Below are positions 1 through 8,441 of a stretch of DNA of 39,251 nt, piece after piece (within the stretch, counting starts at the first letter, position 1; every line of letters begins with the position of its first letter). The DNA lies in NCBI RefSeq assembly GCF_014698755.1, contig NZ_JACJTO010000041.1:1-39251 (forward strand), read 5' to 3'. Source of the stretch: Aphanizomenon flos-aquae FACHB-1287 (lineage in GTDB: Bacteria; Cyanobacteriota; Cyanobacteriia; Cyanobacteriales; Nostocaceae). The notes beneath the pieces are model-generated. The model was not told where the DNA came from. It worked only from the letters and a program-made list of their open reading frames with translations, and made no database searches. A program made the position numbers and the translations under genes.

Positions 1-1
1 G

Positions 2-73
2 GTTAATGCTATTACTGATGAAAATGCTCTCAATTGGTTTAATCATTGTGGATTGTTTTTTGACCCTATTTAG
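2..73 (+). CDS. C-terminal end of an unidentified protein (5' end outside window)
   Basis: An open frame enters from the left edge and ends at a TAG at 71-73, giving 23 residues that finish with FNHCGLFFDPI. No family can be assigned from so short a tail. It lies on the same strand as the carbamoyltransferase that starts 48 bases later, so it may belong to the same polysaccharide gene group. That is inference from position only. Confidence 0.4.
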   Translation, partial: VNAITDENALNWFNHCGLFFDPI

Positions 74-121
74 ATAGCTATTCTTGTACTGGACTTGATA
101 TCAAACTGCTGTAATAAACCA

Positions 122-1852
122 ATGAACATACTAGGAATTAACGCTTATCACGGTGACGCTTCCGCTTCTTTAGTCCAAAATGGTCAATTAGTAGCAGCCA
201 TTGAAGAAGAACGTTTTAATCGAGTTAAACACTGGGCTGGATTTCCTGCCGAATCTATTCGTTATTGTCTTAAAATTGGTGGTATTAGTGCCAAAGACCT
301 AGATCATGTGGCATTATCCTTTAATCCTAAAGCCAATCTTAATCGTAAACTCCTATTTACCCTCAAACAACGTCCATCATTATCATCACTTCTAGATAGA
401 TTTAACAAACAAAGTAAATCCGCCAATCTTCTGGAACAACTAGCCGCAGCTTGTAATTGTCAACCCCAGGAAATTACAGCACCCATTCATACCCTAGAAC
501 ATCATACCACACACCTAGCCAGCAGTTTCTTTATTTCCCCCTTTGAAAAAGCCGCAATTCTATCTATTGACGGTATGGGAGACTTTGTCAGCACCTTGTC
601 AGCCGCAGGAGAGGGTAATCATTTAGAATATTTTACGCGGACTCATTTTCCCCACTCTATCGGTTATTTATATAATGCCATAACTCTGTATCTAGGTTTT
701 CCCGCCTATGGTGACGAATACAAAGTTATGGGACTAGCTCCTTATGGAGAACCAGAATATCTAGAAGCCTTTAGAAAAATTATCTTTCCCAAAGGGGATA
801 GTTTTGAGCTAAATTTAGACTACTTTAATCATCATGAGCAAGGTATCGCCATGAAGTGGGATAATGGTGCACCCACCGTCGCACTTTTCCATAGTCCAGA
901 ACTAGAAAAACTATTAGGGCCAGCCAGACAAATCAATTCTGAACTGACAACCAAACATCAAAATATTGCTACATCATTACAGGCTATCACAGAAGAAATC
1001 ATTTTTCATTTACTCAATCAACTATATCGGCGTTACCCTTGCGAAAATCTCTGTTTAACAGGTGGTGTAGCTATGAATTCTGTAGCCAATGGTAAAATTA
1101 CCCAAAATACTCCCTTTAAAAATGCTTACATTCCTCTAGGTGCTGCTGACAATGGTACTTGTATCGGTGCTGCTTTCTTTGTTTGGAATCAAATTCTCAA
1201 GGAACATCGTCAGTTTATTTTAAGTCATGCTTATTGGGGTTCTGAATTTTCTGGCCAAGAATGTCTATCAGCATTGCAATCTCTCAATTTACAACCTAAA
1301 AAGCTTGAAAAAGCAGCAATGTTAAATCATATTGTAGATGCTATTTGCGACGGTAAGGTGATTGGTTGGTTTCAGGGGAGAATGGAATTTGGCGCAAGAG
1401 CATTAGGTAATCGTTCCTTGATAGCTGATCCACGTCGCGCTGATATGCGGGATATCATCAACCTAAAAATTAAATTCCGAGAAAAATTCCGTCCTTTTGC
1501 TCCCAGTATTCTGGAGGAATTTGTCGGGGAATACTTTGAAATTGATGAACCCGTCCCCTTTATGGAGAAAGTTTTCAAAATTCGTCCCGAAAAAAGAGAA
1601 AAAATCCCCGCTGTGACTCATGTAGATGGAACTGGAAGATTACAAAGTGTCAGTCGCCATACCAATTCTCTTTACTGGGAATTGATTAATACATTTTACC
1701 AGCGTACAGGTATTCCTTTACTTCTAAATACATCCTTGAACGAAAATGAACCTATTGTGAGGACACCCCAAGAAGCTATCCAATGTTTTTTAAGGACAAA
1801 TATGGATAGCTTAGTTTTGGGGTGTTATTATATAAATCGTAGTTTTATATAA
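122..1852 (+). CDS. Carbamoyltransferase (NodU/CmcH family)
   Basis: Predicted to transfer a carbamoyl group from carbamoyl phosphate to a hydroxyl, probably on a sugar or secondary metabolite in the cytoplasm. The 576-residue protein starts MNILGINAYHGDASA, the usual family opening. It has the metal-binding histidine cluster HTLEHHTTH near residues 123-131, GDEYKVMGLAPYGEP, the ASKHA-type LTGGVAMNS segment and, in the C-terminal YrdC-like half, GARALGNRSLIADPR and KFREKFRPFAPSI. Length is normal for the family. I chose the ATG at 122; a TTG at 95 would add nine residues that do not look like the family. A polysaccharide-export kinase follows on the same strand, so the substrate is probably an exopolysaccharide or glycolipid. 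The acceptor cannot be read from sequence. Confidence 0.88.
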   Translation: MNILGINAYHGDASASLVQNGQLVAAIEEERFNRVKHWAGFPAESIRYCLKIGGISAKDLDHVALSFNPKANLNRKLLFTLKQRPSLSSLLDRFNKQSKSANLLEQLAAACNCQPQEITAPIHTLEHHTTHLASSFFISPFEKAAILSIDGMGDFVSTLSAAGEGNHLEYFTRTHFPHSIGYLYNAITLYLGFPAYGDEYKVMGLAPYGEPEYLEAFRKIIFPKGDSFELNLDYFNHHEQGIAMKWDNGAPTVALFHSPELEKLLGPARQINSELTTKHQNIATSLQAITEEIIFHLLNQLYRRYPCENLCLTGGVAMNSVANGKITQNTPFKNAYIPLGAADNGTCIGAAFFVWNQILKEHRQFILSHAYWGSEFSGQECLSALQSLNLQPKKLEKAAMLNHIVDAICDGKVIGWFQGRMEFGARALGNRSLIADPRRADMRDIINLKIKFREKFRPFAPSILEEFVGEYFEIDEPVPFMEKVFKIRPEKREKIPAVTHVDGTGRLQSVSRHTNSLYWELINTFYQRTGIPLLLNTSLNENEPIVRTPQEAIQCFLRTNMDSLVLGCYYINRSFI

Positions 1853-2094
1853 TATTGAATTGAGTAGGTGGGTTGTATATCTAAGTTTAATTCTTGCGGG
1901 CTGGGCATTCCTGCTCTAGTGTATAAATTAGGTTTTAGCTTAACAAAGTTGCCCGGATGGGTTATTTAAGTTAAGTATTAGGTATTGTAACAAAGGTGAA
2001 TAAGGCTAAAACTACTTTTTCCCTTTTTTATGCCCACGAAATTTTTACACCAACCTACTTGTACCGTTCCCCGGCTATTCACCCCGAAAAATCT

Positions 2095-4323
2095 ATGCCC
2101 GAACAGCAAATTACAAATAATATAAATTCTCCCCATAATATCACTCCTACTTCTACATTATTTCCCAATTCCACATTTTCCCAATTTTCAGAAGAAGCTA
2201 GTGATTTTAACTTCAGATCCTTTATTGGTTTTTTGCAGCGCCGAGCGTTTGTCATTTTCGGGGTGACTACCCTGGCTATGACTGGTGTTATTTATTCAAC
2301 ATTTAAACAAGTACCAATATATGAAGGTAGCTTTCAAATATTAGTTGAATCTGTTAATAGTGACAGTGAACTAGGGAAAATCAACCTAGGAAGCGATAAT
2401 CCTCTTCGTTCAACTGGATTAGATTATGAGAGTCAAATTCAAGTTCTTAAAAGTCCAGAACTGCTGCAAGATTTCATCAAGAAACTACAAAAATCTAATC
2501 CTGACATAACTTATTCTGCTTTTTTGCGAGGTTTAACTATTCGTCGCTTGGGACAATCAAAAATCATCCAAGTCAACTATCAAAGTGATAATAGTCAAAA
2601 AATTAAACTTGTATTAGATCCACTTGCTGATTTCTATTTAAAATATAGCCTCAACAAGCGTCAAACTAAGCTACGTCAGGGACTCCAATTTGTGAACACA
2701 AAACTACCTGATATCCGAACTAGGCTAGGACAATTGCAAAGAGAAATGCAAGCATTTCGCCAAAAATACAATTTTATTGATCCAGAAAACCAATCTCAAG
2801 TAATTTCTGTACAAGTTCAATCTCTAACACAACAAAGACTAGATATAAATCAAAAGTTAACCGCTGCGAGGGCTAATTATGTCAGGTTAAGCAAACAAGA
2901 GGAACAGTTAGCAATCCTGAATAATGCTCCTCTTTATCAACAATTAATTAGTCAACAACGCCAATTAGACATTCAGATATCTGGAGAATTAGCCAGATTT
3001 CAACCCGATAACCCAGTTATCCTCACCTTAGAAGAAAAAAGAGCTAACCTTTTACCTATTATTCAAGCAGAAGCCACACGCACTATTAATATTAGAATAT
3101 CTGAAGCTGCAACCCTAGTTAAACAGGTGGAAACAGATAATCAATATCTGGCACAAGTAGAAAAACAACTACAACAAAAATTAGATCAGTTACCAATTTT
3201 ATCTCGACAATATGTTGATATCCAACAGAATCTTCAAATAGCTAATGAAAGTTTAAATCGGTTTTTAGCTGCTCGTGAACAATTGCAAATAGAAATAGCC
3301 CAAACAGAACTACCTTGGGAATTAATTCAAGCGGCTAGTCAGCCCCAAGATCCAATTTCACCAGATATTCCCCGCAATTTACTGTTAGGATTTGTGGCTA
3401 GTTTTTTGTTGGGTATAGGCGCTGCTCAAGTCAGAGAACAGACTGATAATACCTATCATAGTGTTGACAATCTTCGGGATAAGACAGGACTACCTTTATT
3501 AGGTTCACTTCCCTTTGATAAAAACTTAGTTAAGAATCAATCTTCAAATCCCACAAATATATTTTCAGACGGCGTTCTTAAAGGTGTGGATAAACTAGCT
3601 AACATTCCTCATCATCGGTCTTCTCGTTATTATGGTCAGGGATCATTTTGGGAATCCTTACAAATTTTATATAATAATATTCAACTACTTAATTCTGGTC
3701 GGCCAATTAAGTCTTTCGTTGTTTCCTCTGCTATTTCAGGAGATGGTAAAAGTACGGTGGCATTTCATCTAGCGCAAACAGCTGCGGCTATGGGGAAAAA
3801 AGTATTACTTGTAGACTGTGATCTCCGCAAATCCCAGGTTCATAAACTAGCAAGGTTAAATAATTTGTGGGGATTAAGTAGTTTAATTTCTTCAGATATG
3901 AGTGTGGGGCAAGTAATTCAAGAAATACCTCAATTAGCTAGTTTATCTGTAATTACTGCAGGTCCCATACCACCCGATCCTACCAGGTTGTTGTCATCAG
4001 ATAAAATGGGTCAAATGATGGACTATTTCTCTGAGAATTTTGATTTAGTGATTTATGATTCTCCACCTTTATCGTCACTAGTAGATGCTAGATTAGTGGC
4101 AGTTCGTGCTGATGGTGTGATACTAGTTGCAAGGATTGATAAAACAGATAAAACAGTCTTAAAGCACGTCCTTGAGACTTTTAAAACATCTCCCGTCAAT
4201 TTACTGGGATTAGTTGTGAACGGTGAGAAATTCCGAGGAGTGGCATACAATTACAATTACAATTACACTTCCAAGTCAAGTGTAGTTCGTGCTAATATAC
4301 CAAAAAATGAAGAAGTTAACTGA
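2095..4323 (+). CDS. Wzc-like polysaccharide co-polymerase with BY-kinase domain
   Basis: Inner-membrane protein controlling chain length and export of capsular or exopolysaccharide, fused to a bacterial tyrosine kinase. Using the GTG at 1996 as residue 1 (775 residues), it has a Wzz-type N-terminal domain with a membrane segment near 90-110, a long glutamine-rich coiled-coil periplasmic region, and a second membrane segment near 465-485. The kinase domain has Walker A SGDGKST (581-587), Walker A' VDCDLR (606-611) and Walker B DLVIYDSPP (683-691). A tyrosine cluster (Y751, Y753, Y755, Y757) forms the autophosphorylation tail. I prefer the ATG at 2095 (742 residues), because the first 33 residues are not family-like. 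It follows a carbamoyltransferase gene after 242 bases. Confidence in function is high; the polymer is unknown. Confidence 0.9.
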   Translation: MPEQQITNNINSPHNITPTSTLFPNSTFSQFSEEASDFNFRSFIGFLQRRAFVIFGVTTLAMTGVIYSTFKQVPIYEGSFQILVESVNSDSELGKINLGSDNPLRSTGLDYESQIQVLKSPELLQDFIKKLQKSNPDITYSAFLRGLTIRRLGQSKIIQVNYQSDNSQKIKLVLDPLADFYLKYSLNKRQTKLRQGLQFVNTKLPDIRTRLGQLQREMQAFRQKYNFIDPENQSQVISVQVQSLTQQRLDINQKLTAARANYVRLSKQEEQLAILNNAPLYQQLISQQRQLDIQISGELARFQPDNPVILTLEEKRANLLPIIQAEATRTINIRISEAATLVKQVETDNQYLAQVEKQLQQKLDQLPILSRQYVDIQQNLQIANESLNRFLAAREQLQIEIAQTELPWELIQAASQPQDPISPDIPRNLLLGFVASFLLGIGAAQVREQTDNTYHSVDNLRDKTGLPLLGSLPFDKNLVKNQSSNPTNIFSDGVLKGVDKLANIPHHRSSRYYGQGSFWESLQILYNNIQLLNSGRPIKSFVVSSAISGDGKSTVAFHLAQTAAAMGKKVLLVDCDLRKSQVHKLARLNNLWGLSSLISSDMSVGQVIQEIPQLASLSVITAGPIPPDPTRLLSSDKMGQMMDYFSENFDLVIYDSPPLSSLVDARLVAVRADGVILVARIDKTDKTVLKHVLETFKTSPVNLLGLVVNGEKFRGVAYNYNYNYTSKSSVVRANIPKNEEVN

Positions 4324-4444
4324 TACTACCGATGTAATTTAAATGTTTGATCATACTCCTGGCTTTATCTAGATCCCATAAATCGGTAACTAGCAGCTAG
4401 GAGTAAATTATAATACTTCAGGATATTCAGGTTGTTATTAAAAA

Positions 4445-4528
4445 TGGGCAGGAGGAGAATCGAACTCCTATGACCTCACGGTCGCCGCATTTTGAGTGCG
4501 GTGCGTCTACCAATTCCGCCACCCGCCC
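4445..4528 (-). tRNA. tRNA-Leu (anticodon CAA)
   Basis: Read on the minus strand, the acceptor stem GGGCGGG pairs with CCTGCCC (one G-U pair) and base 4445 supplies the discriminator A. The anticodon loop CTCAAAA gives CAA, decoding UUG. A long variable arm (GCGACCGTGAGGTC) and GGTTCGATTC-type T-loop sequence fit a class II leucine tRNA of about 84 nt. The 3' CCA is not encoded. A T-rich stretch follows the gene. No intron is visible. Confidence 0.95.
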
Positions 4529-4688
4529 TTGGGTGTCACTCTTCTGATTATAGCCTATTTTTTTATTTTGGCAATAGGGAATTAGGTTTAATTGAAAAAT
4601 TTTTTGGTAACTGGCTAACCAAGCGAGAATTAGAGCGTTTTCCCCACTGATGAGGTACTACAAAATTAAATCATGAAACTCTTGTGGT

Positions 4689-4705
4689 GCGGGCATCTTG
4701 CCCGC
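4689..4705. repeat. Palindromic GCGGGCA-TCT-TGCCCGC hairpin
   Basis: A perfect 7-bp stem with a 3-nt loop lies 78 bases beyond the crtO stop, in the gap between crtO and the tRNA. It could fold in RNA as a 3' end stabiliser for crtO, but no T-run follows, so it is not a standard terminator. This GCGGGCA/TGCCCGC string is, from memory, a common intergenic repeat in filamentous cyanobacteria. The rest of 4529-4782 shows nothing definite. Confidence 0.5.
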
Positions 4706-4782
4706 TAGATACAGGTAGCACAGCCGCTAAGTTTAAGAACTGATACTGATGTGCTATAACTTATCCTGTGGCTAAGTAAGAG

Positions 4783-6474
4783 CTATCCAATCCCAAAAAC
4801 CGAACCAACTGTAGACTTAATTGAATTTCCGGCATCCTTTAAAGCTTGACTGAATGGTTGCTTATTTTGCAAAAATACCCGCGCACAATTGCGTCCTGGC
4901 ATTCCCGAAATTGAACCACCGGGGTGTGTTCCTGCACCAGTTAAAAAGAGATGATCAATGGGGGTTTTATAATTAGCTAATTCGGGCAAAGGCCGGAAAA
5001 AGATCATTTGATCCATAGTCATATCAATATGATAATAATTACCTTTATATGCTCCCAATCTTTCTCCTAATTCTGCTGGACTTTCTACCCTTCTAGCAAT
5101 AGTTGCTTTTTTCACATTAGGGGCATAAGTTGCTAATTTATCAACTACCCTATCTGCAACTTTATTTTTCAAATCATCAGTCCAACCAGTACCTTTTAAA
5201 CCTGTACCTTTTGCACCAGCAATTTGATAAGGAGCGAAAAATTCAATCCATAAAGTATGTTTACCAGGAGGTGCTAAACTAGGATCAAGGGCGCTAGGCA
5301 TAACCACATACATAGAAGGGTCAGAATCGGGAATTTCGCCAATTGTACATTTATTATGAGCCTGTTCAACATGATTCATGGAATCAGCAATTAGAATTGA
5401 ACCAATGAGATATTCATCTTGATGATTGTGGTGAGAAAAATGCAAAGGTTCATCTAATGCTAAATCTATTTTGAGGATGGTTTCATTGTTGTTAATAATG
5501 CGCCGTTCTAACCTTTCCCATAAATTAGGATCAACGGCATCAATATCACTTTTTTCTGTCATTTGTAAGAATAATCTTTGGGCATCAATATTAGAAATTA
5601 CTCCATGTTTTGCTAGATATTCCTTACCACCAGTCACCCTGACTCCTACCGCTTTAGCATCATCAATTAAAATCTTTTCCACGTGCTGTTCCGCGAGAAT
5701 TACCCCACCTTTACTATTAACTAATTTCACCAATGCTTGCACCAATGCACCTGTACCGCCGCGAGGTCTAGCCATACCAGGATGATGACGCATAGCCATC
5801 ATCATTACTCCAATTGCGAGATTTTTTTGTGAAGGTGGCGCACCTAATTCTGATGCTAATCTAGAAAGTGGTGCTTTTAAAAATTCTTCATCAAACCATT
5901 CATTAAGAATATCCTCTGCACTATTTAACATTGTCCGCACAAAATCAAAGCTTTTAGCAGGAGAACCGACAACAGAAAATAAATCTTTAACTTGTTGGAG
6001 ATTGTAATTACCAAAAATCTCTATAATTGATTTGGGTGGGGCATTAAACATGGGAATCATGGCGTTAATTGCCCGTTGCCAATAATTGGTAAATTCGGCA
6101 TATTTTTTAGCATCTCGTTGATTATAACGAGCGATTTCTGCACAGGTTTTTTCTAAGGATTTGTGTGCCAAGAAATATTTACCGTCGGGGTGAGGACAAA
6201 ATACAACTGGGTCACATTCTAGATATTCTAAGCCGTATTTTGTGAGTTCTAATTCTTCCACCACTGGACCCAAATGAATAAATTCATGATCAATGGCACA
6301 GAGGTTAAATTTAAAACCTGGTGCTTCTGGAATACATTCTTCGGTTGTAGCTGCACCACCGGGAACAGGGCGTTTTTCTAATAGTAGAACACTATAACCT
6401 GCTTTAAGTAAATAAGCCGCACAAACTAACCCGTTGTGACCAGCACCGATGATAATAACGTCGTATTCTTGCAT
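4783..6474 (-). CDS. crtO: CrtO-type beta-carotene ketolase
   Basis: FAD-dependent enzyme of the phytoene-desaturase superfamily that adds keto groups to the beta-carotene ring (echinenone, canthaxanthin) in cyanobacterial membranes. The 563-residue protein opens with the dinucleotide-binding motif IIIGAGHNGLVCAAYLL (about residues 7-23). It continues with PGGAATTEE, CAIDHEFIHLGPV, the block ARPRGGTGALVQALVKLV and the C-terminal FAD motif GAGTHPGGSISGMPGRNCARVF. These blocks match remembered Synechocystis CrtO (Slr0088) almost position for position. The start ATG is at 6472-6474. It lies 189 bases downstream of a P450 gene on the same strand; whether they share a transcript is unclear. About 20 extra residues follow the last conserved motif. 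Confidence 0.92.
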   Translation of the reverse strand: MQEYDVIIIGAGHNGLVCAAYLLKAGYSVLLLEKRPVPGGAATTEECIPEAPGFKFNLCAIDHEFIHLGPVVEELELTKYGLEYLECDPVVFCPHPDGKYFLAHKSLEKTCAEIARYNQRDAKKYAEFTNYWQRAINAMIPMFNAPPKSIIEIFGNYNLQQVKDLFSVVGSPAKSFDFVRTMLNSAEDILNEWFDEEFLKAPLSRLASELGAPPSQKNLAIGVMMMAMRHHPGMARPRGGTGALVQALVKLVNSKGGVILAEQHVEKILIDDAKAVGVRVTGGKEYLAKHGVISNIDAQRLFLQMTEKSDIDAVDPNLWERLERRIINNNETILKIDLALDEPLHFSHHNHQDEYLIGSILIADSMNHVEQAHNKCTIGEIPDSDPSMYVVMPSALDPSLAPPGKHTLWIEFFAPYQIAGAKGTGLKGTGWTDDLKNKVADRVVDKLATYAPNVKKATIARRVESPAELGERLGAYKGNYYHIDMTMDQMIFFRPLPELANYKTPIDHLFLTGAGTHPGGSISGMPGRNCARVFLQNKQPFSQALKDAGNSIKSTVGSVFGIG

Positions 6475-6663
6475 ATCTTGATGACATAAAAACCTGGCTC
6501 TTTTATATTATTATATTTAGAGAATGTAAGCAAGGTTTTAAAAAGGCGATTAAAAATCACTTCTACAAAATTAAAGTCCACCTTGGTGGAAAAACTCAGG
6601 ATTTTCACTTACATACTATCTGAATTTTATCTGTGTATCCATGTTTTTTAATCACCTGTGATT

Positions 6664-8046
6664 TTAAACTTTTACTGATTCTAGATTTACAGATGGTTGT
6701 TGACGAAGATTCTGAATTTGTAGATTAATAGCAGCATTTGGTCCTGTAACTAAACCCCGTCTTTGAGGTTTAATTTCATGGGTATCAACTAATTTCATTG
6801 ACCATGTTTTTAGAACTTTAGCTAATATTAATTTCATTTCCATTTGGGCAAATGCTAAACCTATACAACGTCTTGCACCACCACCAAAAGGTAGAAATTC
6901 ATAAGGTGAAAATTGTTTTTCTAAAAAGCGTTCTGGGCGAAATTTTTCATGTTCAGGATAAATATCTTCGCGGTGATGAGTTAAATAAATTGAACCTACG
7001 ACAATTGTACCTGGTTGGAGTTGATAACCACAGAGAGAAATAGGGGTTTTAACTCTTCTGGGAAAAGTTAACATTCCTACGGGATAGATCCTTAATGTTT
7101 CGTTACAAACAGCAGTTAAATATGGCAATTTAAAGATAGTATTAGAATCATAATTTGTTCCTAAACTGTCCAATTCGGCTAATAACTTTTCTCGAACTTC
7201 TGGGAATTTATGAATCCAGTAAAAAGCCCAGGAAATAGCTGTAGCTGTAGTTTCATGACCTGCGACTAATAAAGTCATCAATTCATCTCTTAATTCTGCA
7301 TCTATCATAGCTTGACCGTTTTCATCTTGAGCAGACATAAGTAAATTAAGAATATCTGTACGGTCAGGATCAAAATTTTCTCTTCTTTCTTGAATTTCCT
7401 GATAAATGAGTTGGTCAGCTTGTTCCTGTTTCTTCATTTGTCGTTTCCAAATTTCCGAAATCCCAAAGGTTTCTTTTAATTTAGGAAAATAGAGAAAAAT
7501 CACTCTCCAAGGAGTGTTACCCTGTTCTAAAATTGCACAAAGTAAATGTTTAAGTTTTTCTGCACGTTCTCCTTCATAAATGCCAAAAACAGCTTCCATC
7601 ATTACCTGAAGAGTGATATCTTGGGTAATAGTCCTAATATTAAAAAATTGATTTTTTGGTTGTTGATTAAAAACTTTTGTGGTGATATTCTCAATTAATT
7701 CTGCATAAGTTCGCATTCTTTCACCATGAAAAGGAGGCATAATTAATTGACGTTGACGTTGATGTGCTTTATCACTCAGACTAATAACAGAATTTTTGCC
7801 CAGTAAATATTCAAAAAGACTGTTTAAATCTCCTGGTGCTTCCAATTCTTTTTGATCATTACTTAATACCTCCTGCATAGCTTCAGGAGAATGAATAAAT
7901 AACATTGGTGGTAAATTATCCTGTAATTTTAGAGCAAAAATATCTCCATATTTTTTAGCACATTCCACCATATAAGGCATGGGTCTGAATATCCAGTTTA
8001 AAACTTGAATAGTAGATGATGTTTTTGGTCCTGGTATTATTTGCAT
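6664..8046 (-). CDS. Cytochrome P450 (CYP110-like)
   Basis: Haem monooxygenase of 460 residues. It shows the I-helix oxygen-binding motif AGHETT (262-267), the ExxR motif ETLR (316-319), PERF (371-374) and the haem loop FGGGARRCIG (387-396) with Cys394 as iron ligand. Length and motifs fit the CYP110 family of filamentous cyanobacteria; some members oxidise fatty acids, alkanes or terpenes, but the substrate here is unknown. The start is supported by an AGGAGA ribosome site at 8052-8057, six bases before the ATG. No membrane anchor is obvious. Its neighbour on the same strand is crtO, so a carotenoid or other isoprenoid substrate is possible, but this is inference from position. Confidence 0.88.
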   Translation of the reverse strand: MQIIPGPKTSSTIQVLNWIFRPMPYMVECAKKYGDIFALKLQDNLPPMLFIHSPEAMQEVLSNDQKELEAPGDLNSLFEYLLGKNSVISLSDKAHQRQRQLIMPPFHGERMRTYAELIENITTKVFNQQPKNQFFNIRTITQDITLQVMMEAVFGIYEGERAEKLKHLLCAILEQGNTPWRVIFLYFPKLKETFGISEIWKRQMKKQEQADQLIYQEIQERRENFDPDRTDILNLLMSAQDENGQAMIDAELRDELMTLLVAGHETTATAISWAFYWIHKFPEVREKLLAELDSLGTNYDSNTIFKLPYLTAVCNETLRIYPVGMLTFPRRVKTPISLCGYQLQPGTIVVGSIYLTHHREDIYPEHEKFRPERFLEKQFSPYEFLPFGGGARRCIGLAFAQMEMKLILAKVLKTWSMKLVDTHEIKPQRRGLVTGPNAAINLQIQNLRQQPSVNLESVKV

Positions 8047-8441
8047 AATATTCTCCTGTTGTGATCAAAAAGTCAATTGTATAATAACTCAACTTCAATT
8101 ATAAATCATTTTGGAGTAATTAGAACTTTTCACCCAAAAAAAATTTAAAAGCCAGCCAAATTATTCTCAATTTCTATCTACAGATACTCGCTAAAAACAA
8201 ACTTTCAATACAATTTAAACAGGTGATTAATTCCCTTCTTCTTCCTTCTTGTACTTGCTACCTTGATGGTTCATTTCATCAATATCTGCAACCAAACACA
8301 AAATACCCGAAAAATAAATCATCACTTAGTTATAGTAATATTCGGAAAAAGCAATTAACTATTAGTTCCGCAAAGATGTAAAATATTGATTAAATTAAAC
8401 CAGAATCTCTAGTTTTTTCCGATTTTATTAAGGTACTCAGC
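8047..8441. other. Divergent intergenic region between the P450 gene and the phosphoketolase-like gene
   Basis: A 395-base AT-rich gap must hold the promoters of both diverging genes. Apart from the P450 ribosome site I find no convincing -35/-10 pair, repeat or operator. A TAAAAT near 8373 could be a -10 box for the rightward gene but has no clear -35. No small gene or RNA was recognised. Confidence 0.4.

Noticed and set aside
6426-6608. Short minus-strand open frame overlapping the crtO start
   Set aside because: It overlaps the crtO N-terminus in another frame and has no family features.
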